A stretch of DNA of 57,875 nt, taken from contig JALNYH010000012.1 of the NCBI GenBank assembly GCA_023229945.1, positions 1 through 57,875 on the forward strand, in the 5' to 3' direction. The stretch comes from Arcobacteraceae bacterium (GTDB lineage Bacteria > Campylobacterota > Campylobacteria > Campylobacterales > Arcobacteraceae). Shown here piece by piece: positions 1 to 9,083 of the stretch. The translations under genes and the position numbers were made by a program. The notes under the pieces are model-generated. The model was not told the origin of the DNA. It searched no databases and saw only the letters and a list, made by a program, of their open reading frames with translations. How positions within the stretch are numbered: the first letter of the stretch is position 1; every line of letters starts with the position of its first letter.

Positions 1-867
1 GGAGACGATAAACATCCAAGTACTAATACATCTTTGACTCAGCTAAAAAATGATTTTGAATATTTTAGAAAAAACAATTATGAAGTTGTACCACTTAGCA
101 CACTTGTAAAAACTATTCAAGATGGAAAAGAAGTGCCTGCTAATTGGGTGGTTCTTACTATTGATGATGCTTATAAAAGTTTTTATACTAATGGTTTGGA
201 GATTTTCAAAGAGTATGGTTACCCTTTTAGTTTGTTTGTCTATGTAAAAGCTACTGATGAAAAATATGGTGACTTTATGACTTGGGATATGCTCAAAGAG
301 GTTTTACCTTATGGGGAAGTCGAACTTCACTCATACTCTCATCCAAGACTTACAAATCTTACAATTGAGCAAATAAAAGCTGATACACAAAAGTCTTATG
401 AGATTTTTGAGAAGAAAATGGGCTATAAACCAAGATTTTACGCATATCCGTATGGTGAGTATGATGATAATGTAAAAAAAGCAATCAAAGATTTTGGGTT
501 TGAAGCAATACTCAATCAAAGCTCAGGTGCAACAAACAAAAATAGTGACCTTTTTGACCTATTTAGAGTACCACTTGTGGGTAAAGTTGATATCAAGGAA
601 AAACTTAAATATACAGCTTTTGATGTAGAATGGATTGAACCACTGGAATTTCCAAAAGATGGGATATTGAAAAAAGTAAGAGCAAAAGTAAATAAAGATG
701 TCGATAAAGTCAAGCTATTCATTACTGGTGAGAAATGGATAGAAGAGGTTGATGTGGTTGATGGAATGGTAGATATTGATTTGAATATTTATCTTAAAAA
801 CTCACGAACAAGAATAATAATTGGAACAACTTACTACAATATCGCAAATAAAATATTAATTAAATAA
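1..867 (+). CDS. Polysaccharide deacetylase family protein (5' truncated by window edge)
   Basis: The reading frame is open from base 1, and the in-frame residues before the first possible start (TTG at 34) read GDDKHPSTNTS, which looks like mid-domain deacetylase sequence. The gene therefore starts outside the window. Visible features of the NodB fold are TIDDAYKSF (motif 1 region), HSYSHPRLTN (motif 2, metal-binding histidines) and YPYGEYDD (motif 3). Such enzymes remove N- or O-acetyl groups from cell-wall or exported polysaccharides. The C-terminal ~80 residues beyond the catalytic core look like a small beta-rich domain. frr starts 13 bp downstream on the same strand. The family call is firm; the substrate is unknown. 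Confidence 0.85.
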   Translation, partial: GDDKHPSTNTSLTQLKNDFEYFRKNNYEVVPLSTLVKTIQDGKEVPANWVVLTIDDAYKSFYTNGLEIFKEYGYPFSLFVYVKATDEKYGDFMTWDMLKEVLPYGEVELHSYSHPRLTNLTIEQIKADTQKSYEIFEKKMGYKPRFYAYPYGEYDDNVKKAIKDFGFEAILNQSSGATNKNSDLFDLFRVPLVGKVDIKEKLKYTAFDVEWIEPLEFPKDGILKKVRAKVNKDVDKVKLFITGEKWIEEVDVVDGMVDIDLNIYLKNSRTRIIIGTTYYNIANKILIK

Positions 868-879
868 GAAGGAGCAAAA

Positions 880-1437
880 ATGTTGAATGAAATATATGAA
901 TACACAAAAGAGCATATGGAAAAGTCTATAGAGGCTTTAAAAAAAGATTATGGCACACTAAGAAGTGGTAAAGTATCTACAAAGGCTTTGAATAATATTA
1001 AAGTGAATTATTATGGAACGCCTACCGATCTTTCTCAAGTGGCTACTATTTTGGCTGTTGATGCAACTACAATTTCTATTACACCTTGGGAAAAGAACCT
1101 AGTTGGTGCTATCGAAAAAGCTATACTAGAGGCAAATATCGGAGTTAATCCAAATAATGACGGTATTTCTATTAAGCTGTTTTTCCCTCCAATGACTATG
1201 GAGCAAAGAAACGATAGTGTTAAAAAGGCAAAAGGGATGACTGAAGATTCTAAAGTTGCTATTAGAAATATTAGAAAAAATAGTAATGATAAAATTAAAA
1301 AAATCCATAAAGACAAGCTTATCACTGATGATGAGAGCAAAAAAGCTGAAGCTGAAGTTCAAAAAATCACTGATTCATTTATCGTAAAAACTGATGATAC
1401 ATTTAAAGCTAAAGAAAAAGAATTATTAACGGTATGA
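880..1437 (+). CDS. frr: Ribosome recycling factor
   Basis: 185 residues, the normal family length. The protein releases ribosomes from mRNA after termination together with EF-G. The recognisable core is an N-terminal helix with LKKDYGTLRSGKVS, a central beta domain (residues ~30-105) and a C-terminal helix with VRNIRK-like sequence (AIRNIRKNSNDKIKK). The start has a strong ribosome site (AAGAAGGAG) 6 bases upstream. The stop overlaps the pyrE start as ATGA, so the two are probably translationally coupled. Confidence 0.97.
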   Translation: MLNEIYEYTKEHMEKSIEALKKDYGTLRSGKVSTKALNNIKVNYYGTPTDLSQVATILAVDATTISITPWEKNLVGAIEKAILEANIGVNPNNDGISIKLFFPPMTMEQRNDSVKKAKGMTEDSKVAIRNIRKNSNDKIKKIHKDKLITDDESKKAEAEVQKITDSFIVKTDDTFKAKEKELLTV

Positions 1438-2039
1438 CAATGAACATAGAACAAATATACAAAGACGCTGGAGCGTATTTAGAAGGTCACTTTAAGTTAA
1501 GTAGCGGAAACTACTCAAAACATTATTTACAATCTGCAAAAGTACTTGAAGATCCAAAAACTGCAAAACTTTTGGCTGAGGCTTTGGCTGAGGAGATTAG
1601 AAAAAGTGGCATAGAGTTTGATGCTGTATGTTCACCTGCTCTTGGCGGACTTCTTGCTGGATTTGCACTTGCTACTGCACTTGATGTAAGATTTATTTTT
1701 GCTGAGAGAGTAAATGGTGAGATGAGCATAAGAAGAGGTTTTGAGGTAAAAGAAGGTGAGAGATATATCATGTGTGAAGATATCATCACAACGGGTGGAA
1801 GTGCCCTAGAAGCTGCTGCTCAAATCGAAGCAAATGGTGGCGAAGTAGTGGCGTTTGCAGCTTTAGCAAACAGAGGCTTTTGTAAAAGAGTGGGAAGCAC
1901 TATAGAATCAAAACCAAATTGTAAACTTCCATGTGATAAACCATTGTTTGCATTGGCTGATTTTGATTTTGCTATGTATTCGCCAGATGAGTGTGATTTC
2001 AAAGATATCGCATACAAACCTGGAAGCAGAGGAAACTAA
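1434..2039 (+). CDS. pyrE: Orotate phosphoribosyltransferase
   Basis: Converts orotate plus PRPP to OMP in de novo pyrimidine synthesis. The PRPP-binding motif CEDIITTGGS lies at residues 114-123, and the FKLSSGNYSKHY substrate loop is near the N-terminus. Length (201 aa) fits the bacterial enzyme. Two starts are possible: ATG at 1434, which overlaps the frr stop by 4 bases, or ATG at 1440. The former is preferred because of the overlap. An RDD gene follows after 2 bp, continuing an apparent operon from frr to the MFS gene. Confidence 0.95.
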   Translation: MTMNIEQIYKDAGAYLEGHFKLSSGNYSKHYLQSAKVLEDPKTAKLLAEALAEEIRKSGIEFDAVCSPALGGLLAGFALATALDVRFIFAERVNGEMSIRRGFEVKEGERYIMCEDIITTGGSALEAAAQIEANGGEVVAFAALANRGFCKRVGSTIESKPNCKLPCDKPLFALADFDFAMYSPDECDFKDIAYKPGSRGN

Positions 2040-2041
2040 AA

Positions 2042-2527
2042 GTGAGTAGATGGAGAGATGCAAAAAAAGGCAAAATATCAAGCCAACAAACTTTGTCTCC
2101 TTCATCACCACAAACAATCTCAAATGCTCCAATACTCCCAAGACTAAAAGCTTTTGTAATAGATATGTTTTTGATTATGATGCCTATTATGTATATAACT
2201 ACTTATATCATACTGGATGGGAAAGATGATTTCCAAAGTAGCGAGATGGCAAGATGGGTGACATCTTTTGCATATGGAGCTATCATCGTGGGGTTTTGGA
2301 AGATAAAAGGTCAAACTCCTGGGCTTAAAGCTTATGATTTGATACTTGTGGATAAGAAAACTAAAGAGAAATTGTCTTTTGGAAAAGCTATTTTAAGATA
2401 CCTTGTTTTTATAATTTCTGCTATGAGTATTATTGGGTGGTTTGTTCCTTTTATGAGAAAAGATAAAGATACTTTGCAAGATATTGTTGCAAGTAGTACT
2501 ATCGTTCCTGATTCTTCGTCAAAATAA
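2042..2527 (+). CDS. RDD family membrane protein
   Basis: 161 residues with a GTG start 2 bp after pyrE. The opening LPRLKAFVIDMFLIMMPIMY gives the RDD pattern (Arg...Asp in the first membrane segment). Two further hydrophobic segments are at about residues 78-92 and 118-140. The motif GQTPGLKAYDLILVD is typical of the family. Function is unknown; some relatives have been linked to ion transport. The stop codon overlaps the next start by one base (TAATG), so it is coupled to the MFS gene. Confidence 0.85.
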   Translation: MSRWRDAKKGKISSQQTLSPSSPQTISNAPILPRLKAFVIDMFLIMMPIMYITTYIILDGKDDFQSSEMARWVTSFAYGAIIVGFWKIKGQTPGLKAYDLILVDKKTKEKLSFGKAILRYLVFIISAMSIIGWFVPFMRKDKDTLQDIVASSTIVPDSSSK

Positions 2528-3621
2528 TGCTTTTTGTAAAAATATCTGCTTTTTATTTTTTTTATTTTGCGGCTGTTGGGGTATATATAATATTCTTGCC
2601 AAAGGTTTTGCATGATATTGGATATACACCTTATGAAATAGGGATTATCTTCGCCCTTGCTCCTTTGATGAGATTTCTTACCCCTTTTTTGTTTCTAAAA
2701 CATATAGAACTAAATCAACAAACTTTCAAAATAGCTCTTTTGCTTATATTTTTGTCTTCATTGTCTTTTTATGTAACAATAGAAAACTTCTATCTTTTTC
2801 TTATAACAAATGCCCTACTAGGTGCGGCACTTAGTCTAATACTCCCTTATGTTGAGATTATTGCACTTAAAAAAGTAGGGAAAGAGAGATATGGTCGGAC
2901 TAGGTTGTTTGGCTCTATTGGGTTTATGATAATAGCTTTGGTTCTTGCTAGATATTTGGATGAGTCAATTGTTGCTTTGCATTTTTATCTTGCAACTGCG
3001 ATATTGACTATAGTGTTTTCTTTGATAATACTAAAATATGATGAAAGTGACAAAGTTGAGGGAATAGAGGATGAGCCTTTTTCTATACTCAAATATCTTC
3101 CTTTTTGGGTAAGTCTTCTTTTTATGCAGATTAGCTTTGGGGGCTTTTATAACTTTTTTACTATTTATACAACCGAAAATGGAATAACTCTTGAAATAGC
3201 GAGTTATTTATGGTCTTTTGGTGTACTTTGTGAAATAGTAATGCTCTATTTCCAAGGGAATATCATCAAAAATAATCTACTATTTTTGATAAAATTTTCT
3301 ATATTTGTCACAATAATAAGATGGCTTCTTGTTTATTTCTTCCCAGATAATCTAACTGTGCTATTTATATCACAAAGTATCCACGCATTTAGCTTTGGAC
3401 TATATCATAGTGCCGTGATAATATATCTTTATACTATGTATTCAAACAAAAAACTAGCTCAACAGTTCATGTTTGGGATTGCTTATGGACTTGGTGGGTT
3501 TATAGGTGCATTTGTGGCTGGATGGCTTTATGGGGAATATTTGTTTTTGTATTCGGCTATTTTTGCTTTGGTTGCTTTTGTGGCATTGCATGTGCATAGT
3601 AAGAAGCATATTACGATATAA
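2527..3621 (+). CDS. MFS transporter (MFS_1-like, nucleoside:H+ symporter-like)
   Basis: 364 residues and very hydrophobic, with about 11-12 membrane segments in two halves separated by a charged loop (ILKYDESDKVEGIEDEPF, residues ~168-187). The inter-segment motif GKERYGRTRLFGSIGFM matches the MFS loop 2-3 pattern (G-x-x-R-x-G...R.WGS) of the MFS_1-like group. It is the last gene of the frr-pyrE-RDD run and overlaps the RDD stop by one base. The substrate cannot be read from the sequence. Confidence 0.82.
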   Translation: MLFVKISAFYFFYFAAVGVYIIFLPKVLHDIGYTPYEIGIIFALAPLMRFLTPFLFLKHIELNQQTFKIALLLIFLSSLSFYVTIENFYLFLITNALLGAALSLILPYVEIIALKKVGKERYGRTRLFGSIGFMIIALVLARYLDESIVALHFYLATAILTIVFSLIILKYDESDKVEGIEDEPFSILKYLPFWVSLLFMQISFGGFYNFFTIYTTENGITLEIASYLWSFGVLCEIVMLYFQGNIIKNNLLFLIKFSIFVTIIRWLLVYFFPDNLTVLFISQSIHAFSFGLYHSAVIIYLYTMYSNKKLAQQFMFGIAYGLGGFIGAFVAGWLYGEYLFLYSAIFALVAFVALHVHSKKHITI

Positions 3622-3629
3622 GACTTTAG

Positions 3630-3711
3630 ATCCTGAGTCAAGCTCAGGATGACAAAAGACATTCAAGCTCAGGATAACCACAATACAGTCACTCCAAACT
3701 TGATTTGGAGT
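3630..3711. repeat. Two short palindromic repeats of one family (variable arms, TCAAG loop)
   Basis: Between the convergent MFS and yaaA genes. Hairpin 1 (3630-3650) has 8-bp arms ATCCTGAG/CTCAGGAT around the loop TCAAG. Hairpin 2 (3691-3711) has different 8-bp arms ACTCCAAA/TTTGGAGT around CTTGA, the complement of the same loop. A partial third copy (TCAAGCTCAGGAT) lies at 3663-3675. The flanking GAC/GTC is also shared. Read as protein on the minus strand, hairpin 1 gives HPELDSGS, a peptide I associate with dispersed palindromes in proteobacteria. They may also act as a bidirectional terminator. Confidence 0.75.
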
Positions 3712-3721
3712 CTATTATATA

Positions 3722-4459
3722 TCAATCCACATCACAAATAAAAGTTTTGATATTTTTTGATTCTGTGATTTCTTTTATTTTCAATCCATCAAGTGGCATA
3801 TCAAAAAGCTCTTTTAGGGTTTGGATATTGTTTTGTGCCAAAGTTCTTGCTACAATTCCTCTATAATACTTAGCCCAATGACTTACTACTTTGCCACCTT
3901 TTAGGAATTTGTAAGTAACCACTTGACATTTGGGTATATAAAACTTTTCATAATATCCAGCTCTTAAATCAACCACAACTTCACCTAGATACTCATCTAA
4001 AAATGGGCTAAATTCTGTTTTCATGAATTGCTCTATGTTGATATTTGGAAGTTTTGCACCTTGTTTGTATTTATAATCAGGTATGTAATCTTTTGCTAAG
4101 ATTGCACCAAAAAGATTGGAGAATATTACTACATTTTCTTCTATGTATTGTTGAGCTTTTTTATCTAAAGTGTCATAACTCAAAGACTCATAAGCAACAC
4201 CTGTGTATCTTTGTATTGCTTTTGCTGTTTTTTCATATCTTGGTGATTTGCTATATTTTTCTACTTCTTTAATAGATTTTAATCCAAACCAATCGCTTAA
4301 GTTTTGTAAAGATGTGTTTTTTAGGTGTTCTTCATAAATACCTAAAATATACTCTCTTTTGTCAAACAATTCATCAAAACTAAAGTTGTCTTTGCAAAAA
4401 GGTTTACCTTCTCCAAAATCTGATACTTTAGTCTCACTTGGTGCTAATAATATTTTCAT
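3722..4459 (-). CDS. yaaA: Peroxide stress protein YaaA (DUF328)
   Basis: 245 residues, close to E. coli YaaA. It begins MKILLAPSETK, the characteristic N-terminus. Other family signatures are YTGVAYESL, LFGAILAKDYIPDYKYKQGAKL and the C-terminal VVSHWAKYYRGIVARTLAQNN. Family members bind DNA and limit intracellular free iron during peroxide stress. The gene is convergent with the MFS operon and divergent from the sensor operon that starts at 4710. Confidence 0.93.
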   Translation of the reverse strand: MKILLAPSETKVSDFGEGKPFCKDNFSFDELFDKREYILGIYEEHLKNTSLQNLSDWFGLKSIKEVEKYSKSPRYEKTAKAIQRYTGVAYESLSYDTLDKKAQQYIEENVVIFSNLFGAILAKDYIPDYKYKQGAKLPNINIEQFMKTEFSPFLDEYLGEVVVDLRAGYYEKFYIPKCQVVTYKFLKGGKVVSHWAKYYRGIVARTLAQNNIQTLKELFDMPLDGLKIKEITESKNIKTFICDVD

Positions 4460-4709
4460 TTATATCTCGCTAATTTCATTTTCTATTGTGTGATTATATC
4501 GTATTCAAGATTTAATTTAAAAAGTTCAATTCTATACTAGATTATTTGTTATATATAGTGACATTTTACTTATTGTATTGGCTTATAAATCTTTTTTATA
4601 AATAATAATCTGTATTAAAAGAATATTAAAAGAATGTTTTAAGAAAATATAGGCATAATATCATCATTATAACACTTAACTTTATTCATTAAATAATAGG
4701 AAATTTAAC

Positions 4710-5387
4710 TTGGACATCAAAACTCTTATAATCGTCTCATTCGTTACTTTATCTATGCTAACCATAACCTCTTATGTACTAATGAGGCACTTTCCTACTG
4801 ATAAGAGTCTAAAATATTTCTTTGCATTTTCTTTCTTGTTCTTTATAGGTCAGATATTTACTGGTCTACGAAATATTATACCTGATTTTTTTTCAATAAT
4901 TATAGGTAACAATCTCCTAATATCTGGACATATACTTTTGTATATAGCTGTTAGAGGACTGTTATCGATGGAAGTAAGATGGTATAACAGATATTTTATC
5001 CCTATTGGTGTTGTGCTGATGGGATTTATATTTTTTACTTATTTTATCTATGATATTCAGATGAGAATAGTAATCTTTTCTTTATTCTGTGCTTTATATG
5101 GTGCGATTATTGGTTGGCTATTTTGGGAACATGCCTCTAGTGAGTTTAAAATTTTAAATAGATTCACTGCCATATTATTCTTTTTATCAACAGTAATGTT
5201 TATTGTTCGTGCAGTTAAATCTACCGTTATGCAACTCCCTGCGAATTATCTAAACAATACAGAAATAACAATCGTCTTACCTTATATTTATTTGATAATT
5301 ATTACTATTTGGCTTTCTTTAGTTTTTACATTACAAACTAAAATTAGGAATATAATAACTAGTGAATATAAGTCAAATAAGAATTAA
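4710..5387 (+). CDS. Multi-span membrane protein, probable sensory partner of the downstream kinase
   Basis: 225 residues, nearly all hydrophobic, with six to seven predicted membrane segments and an outside N-terminal segment beginning at residue ~4. The start is TTG with AGGAAA 8 bases upstream; no ATG sits at a better distance. It resembles the membrane modules often placed before GGDEF or kinase domains, but here it stands alone. It is followed after 11 bp by the histidine kinase, so co-transcription is likely. I do not recognise a specific family, and the sensory role is inferred from context. Confidence 0.7.
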   Translation: MDIKTLIIVSFVTLSMLTITSYVLMRHFPTDKSLKYFFAFSFLFFIGQIFTGLRNIIPDFFSIIIGNNLLISGHILLYIAVRGLLSMEVRWYNRYFIPIGVVLMGFIFFTYFIYDIQMRIVIFSLFCALYGAIIGWLFWEHASSEFKILNRFTAILFFLSTVMFIVRAVKSTVMQLPANYLNNTEITIVLPYIYLIIITIWLSLVFTLQTKIRNIITSEYKSNKN

Positions 5388-5398
5388 ATATTAAAATT

Positions 5399-8371
5399 AT
5401 GCGAATTCTTTTATTTATAATACTAATTTTGATGCCTCTATGTGCTAATGAAGTGCAAAAAATAAAAGTTCAATTACAATGGAAACATCAATTTGAGTTT
5501 GCAGGGTTTTATGTAGCTAAAGAACAAGGCTTTTATGAAGATGTTGGGATTGATGTTGAATTTATAGAATTTGAAAGTAATATGAATATTACAAAAGAAG
5601 TTCTTGATGGAAATGCACAATATGGGCTTTCTTTTTCTTCTCTTGTAATTGATTATCTTAATGGTAAGCCATTAGTTCTTGTTGCAAATTTTTTTAAGCA
5701 ATCTCCTTTTGTATTAGCAACTCAACCATATATTAAAACACCTAATGACTTAAAAGGGAAAAAGGTTATGGGACTTCTTGATAGTACCCACAACAAAGCA
5801 ATTTTAACTATGTTGAATAAGTTTAATATTGCACCTAGTGATTTTACGAATATTACACAAACCTTTAATCTTGCAAGTTTTATTAATAAAGATATTGATG
5901 CTGTTGCTATTTTTACTACAAATGAAGCTTACACCCTAAATAAACTTGGTATCCAATATAATATCTTAGACCCAGCTGTTTTTGGAACAAAATTTTATGA
6001 TTTGAATCTTTTTACAACAATAGATGAACTTATGGAAAATCCAAAAAGGGTTGAAGATTTCAGGAATGCCTCTATAAAGGGCTGGATGTATGCGCTAGAG
6101 AATAAAGAAGAAACTGTTGATATGATTCTTCAAAAATACAATACTAAAAATAAATCAAGAGATGCTCTGTTGTTTGAGGCGAATCAAATTGAATACTTGA
6201 TGTTACCAAATATCTACCCGATAGGAAGTATAGAATTAGATAAAATAAATACTATAGCAGATAGCTATGCACAAGATAAATTAACTTCAGAAAACATAGG
6301 GATAAGAAAAATAAATGAGTTTATTTATAATTCTCCATCAATTTATTTTGAACTTACAAAACAACAAAAAGAATACTTAGAAGAGAAAAAAGAATTAAAA
6401 ATGTGTGTAGATCCTAATTGGATGCCTTTGGAAAAAATTGAAAACGGCAAACATATAGGAATAGCTGCAGAGATTTTGGAAATAATATCACAAAAAATAG
6501 AAACTCCAATAAAACTTATTGAAACTACGAGTTGGATACAAACACTTGAAAAGGCAAAACTAAGAGAATGTGACATATTAGCTTTAGCAGAGAATACTCC
6601 AAATAGACAAGAATATCTTGATTTTAGTAGCCCATATATTACTACACCTTTGGTAATTGCTACAAAAAGTGGTATTCCATTTATCAATGACTTGGAAAAT
6701 ATACAAAATGAAAAATTAGGTATTGTAAAGAATTATTCTATGCAAGAACTCCTACAAACAAAATACCATAATATAAACCTAGTTGAGGTTGATTCTATTC
6801 AAGATGGATTTGATAGAGTGCAACAAGAAAAGATTTTTGGTTTTTTGGATAATGCCATAGTAATCAACCATGAAATACAAAAAGAAAAATTAAATACTCT
6901 GGCAATTTCTGGACAATTTAAAGATGTTTTTTATTTAAGTATTGCTACAAGAAATGACGAGAAGATATTACATGATATTATAGAAAAAGCATTAAATTCC
7001 ATTGATGAAAATACTAAAAATGCCATCATAGATAAATGGTACAATATAAATTATCAAGTTAAGACAGATTATAAACTGATTGCCCAAGTAGCTTTTTTTT
7101 GTATTGTTTTAATAGGTGCTTTCTTTTATTGGAATTTACTTTTAAAAGAAGAGATTAGAAAAAAAGAGCTTACAAAAGAAGCATTAAGAAAAAGTGAAGA
7201 GAAGTTTAGAACACTTTTTGATATTGCACCTGTATTATTGAATTCATTTGATAGCAATGGTAGAATTAATTTATGGAACAAAGAGTGTGAAAAGGTATTT
7301 GGATATACACTAGAAGAACTACAAAATACTGAAAATTTATTAGCATTGTTTTATCCTGAAAAAAGAGAACAAGAAAGGTTCTTTCATACATTAGATACTG
7401 ATAAAACTCCGATATATAGGGAGTGGCACCCTAAAACTAAAGCTGGGAATAGGATTATAACTATGTGGGCTAATATCCTCTTACCAAATAATGAAGTTAT
7501 CCATGTAGGATATGATATAACAAAAGAGAGTCAAAATGCTCTTGAAATCCAAGAAAAGACAAATCAACTAAAGCTTGCTACAAAAACTCTTGAAGAACTA
7601 AATAATTCTTTGGAAAAAAGAGTTCAAGAAGAGGTTGAGAAAAATGCTCAAGGTCAATTAATCTTAATGCAAAAAAACAAACTTGCACAAATGGGTGAAA
7701 TGATAGAGAATATTGCTCATCAGTGGCGTCAACCTCTATCTCAAATAAACTCTTTTGTATTACTTATTGAGCAACATTTACATAGACTTAAAATCGATGA
7801 TAAAGATATCGAAGAAGAATTATCCAAAATTGAAACTATTACACAACATATGTCAAAAACTATCAATAGTTTTAAGGATTTTTTCAACCCTTCAAAACAA
7901 AAAGAAGAATTCTGGCTAAACAATATTATTGAAGAAACACTTATAATTCTCAAAGGAGTATTTGAACACCACCTTATAGAAGTCGATATAAAGGTCAATG
8001 AAACTTTTATGTGTAATGGTTATCCAAAAGAACTTCAAGAAGTTTTGCTTGTTATCCTCAATAATGCAAAAGATGCTTTTATCACAAATAATACACAAAA
8101 ACCTAAAATCTATATAGAAGCTACCAAAGGTGATAGTGGGTACATAATATTTATTTCAGACAATGCAGGTGGAATACCAAATGAACACATAGATAAAATA
8201 TTTGAACCTTATTTTACTACAAAACATAAACAACAAGGTACAGGAATAGGACTTTATCTAGCTAAAAAGATTATTGAAGATGGGATAAAAGGGAAACTAT
8301 CTGTTATAAACAAGAATGATGGGGCTTGTTTTGAGATTATTTTACCAAGAGAGGAGATAACTCATGGATGA
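5399..8371 (+). CDS. Hybrid periplasmic-binding-protein sensor histidine kinase (NMT1 + SBP_3 + PAS + HK)
   Basis: 990 residues. Signal peptide 1-16 is followed by an NMT1/THI5-type binding domain (~20-235, VQLQWKHQFEFAGFYVAKEQG), a second family-3 solute-binding domain (~325-550), one membrane segment (~560-580), a PAS domain (~600-705), a coiled coil, and the kinase core with NIAHQWRQPLSQ (phospho-acceptor His774), an N box (LNNAKDAF) and G boxes (DNAGGIP, GTGIGLYLAKKII). Two tandem periplasmic binding modules imply sensing of small molecules, possibly thiamin-precursor-like and amino-acid-like ligands. The downstream regulator overlaps by 8 bases and is the obvious phosphorylation partner. 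Confidence 0.9.
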   Translation: MRILLFIILILMPLCANEVQKIKVQLQWKHQFEFAGFYVAKEQGFYEDVGIDVEFIEFESNMNITKEVLDGNAQYGLSFSSLVIDYLNGKPLVLVANFFKQSPFVLATQPYIKTPNDLKGKKVMGLLDSTHNKAILTMLNKFNIAPSDFTNITQTFNLASFINKDIDAVAIFTTNEAYTLNKLGIQYNILDPAVFGTKFYDLNLFTTIDELMENPKRVEDFRNASIKGWMYALENKEETVDMILQKYNTKNKSRDALLFEANQIEYLMLPNIYPIGSIELDKINTIADSYAQDKLTSENIGIRKINEFIYNSPSIYFELTKQQKEYLEEKKELKMCVDPNWMPLEKIENGKHIGIAAEILEIISQKIETPIKLIETTSWIQTLEKAKLRECDILALAENTPNRQEYLDFSSPYITTPLVIATKSGIPFINDLENIQNEKLGIVKNYSMQELLQTKYHNINLVEVDSIQDGFDRVQQEKIFGFLDNAIVINHEIQKEKLNTLAISGQFKDVFYLSIATRNDEKILHDIIEKALNSIDENTKNAIIDKWYNINYQVKTDYKLIAQVAFFCIVLIGAFFYWNLLLKEEIRKKELTKEALRKSEEKFRTLFDIAPVLLNSFDSNGRINLWNKECEKVFGYTLEELQNTENLLALFYPEKREQERFFHTLDTDKTPIYREWHPKTKAGNRIITMWANILLPNNEVIHVGYDITKESQNALEIQEKTNQLKLATKTLEELNNSLEKRVQEEVEKNAQGQLILMQKNKLAQMGEMIENIAHQWRQPLSQINSFVLLIEQHLHRLKIDDKDIEEELSKIETITQHMSKTINSFKDFFNPSKQKEEFWLNNIIEETLIILKGVFEHHLIEVDIKVNETFMCNGYPKELQEVLLVILNNAKDAFITNNTQKPKIYIEATKGDSGYIIFISDNAGGIPNEHIDKIFEPYFTTKHKQQGTGIGLYLAKKIIEDGIKGKLSVINKNDGACFEIILPREEITHG

Positions 8372-9056
8372 TATCACATATCCATATACGATACTTTTTG
8401 TTGAGGATGAAGATATGATAAGACAAAACTATGTATCTTATTTAAAAGACTATTTTCAAGTGGTATATGAAGCACAAAATGCAGAAGACGCATTTTTGAT
8501 ATATAAAAGTAAAACACCGGATATTATGATTGTAGATATTCATTTACCAAAAATGAATGGGATAGAATTGGTGAGGAGAATAAGAGAAAAAGACTATAAT
8601 ACAAAAGTAATAATGCTAACAGCCTTTACGGATACGAAATTGTTGCTTGATGCTACTTCCTTGCAACTTACAAAATATCTTGTAAAGCCAATAAATCGCC
8701 AAGAGTTAAAAGATACTTTACGGTTGGCAATTAATGAGATTAAATCTTTTACTGTTACCCCAAATAAGAATATAGCTTTAAATGATGAATATATATGGGA
8801 TATTGAAATTAAAGAGCTAAAATATCATAATCAAATAGTTGAGCTTACTTATAAAGAAAAGAGTTTCTTGGAATTGTTATTGTCTCATAAAAGTAGAGTA
8901 TTTAGCCATGATGAGATTCTTGAAGCTGTCTGGGGATATGATGAGATAGGTACTATAAACAGTTTGAAAAATCTTGTCAAAAGGTTGAGAAAAAAACTAC
9001 CCGAAGATACAATTGTAAACCTTTTTAACGAAGGTTATAAAATCAAATTACAATAA
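8364..9056 (+). CDS. OmpR-type response regulator
   Basis: 230 residues. The N-terminal receiver has the acidic pair EDED (residues 14-17), phospho-acceptor Asp58 in VDIHLPKMNG, the TAFTD switch region and Lys in KPINR. The C-terminal winged helix (~130-230, LTYKEKSFLELLL and GTINSLKNLVKRLRKKL) is of the Trans_reg_C type. It is translationally coupled to the kinase (ATGGATGA overlap). Targets are unknown; the adjacent convergent adhesin locus is a possibility, but no site was identified. Confidence 0.93.
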   Translation: MDDITYPYTILFVEDEDMIRQNYVSYLKDYFQVVYEAQNAEDAFLIYKSKTPDIMIVDIHLPKMNGIELVRRIREKDYNTKVIMLTAFTDTKLLLDATSLQLTKYLVKPINRQELKDTLRLAINEIKSFTVTPNKNIALNDEYIWDIEIKELKYHNQIVELTYKEKSFLELLLSHKSRVFSHDEILEAVWGYDEIGTINSLKNLVKRLRKKLPEDTIVNLFNEGYKIKLQ

Positions 9057-9083
9057 GCAAGAGCCTTAACGGCTCCACTTATT
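9052..9083. terminator. Bidirectional hairpin terminator between convergent genes
   Basis: The stem AATAAG..GAGCC / GGCTC..CTTATT surrounds the loop TTAAC, with small internal mismatches. It overlaps the stop codons of both the response regulator and the giant adhesin gene, and AT-rich tracts flank it. Position and symmetry suit termination from both sides. Confidence 0.7.
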
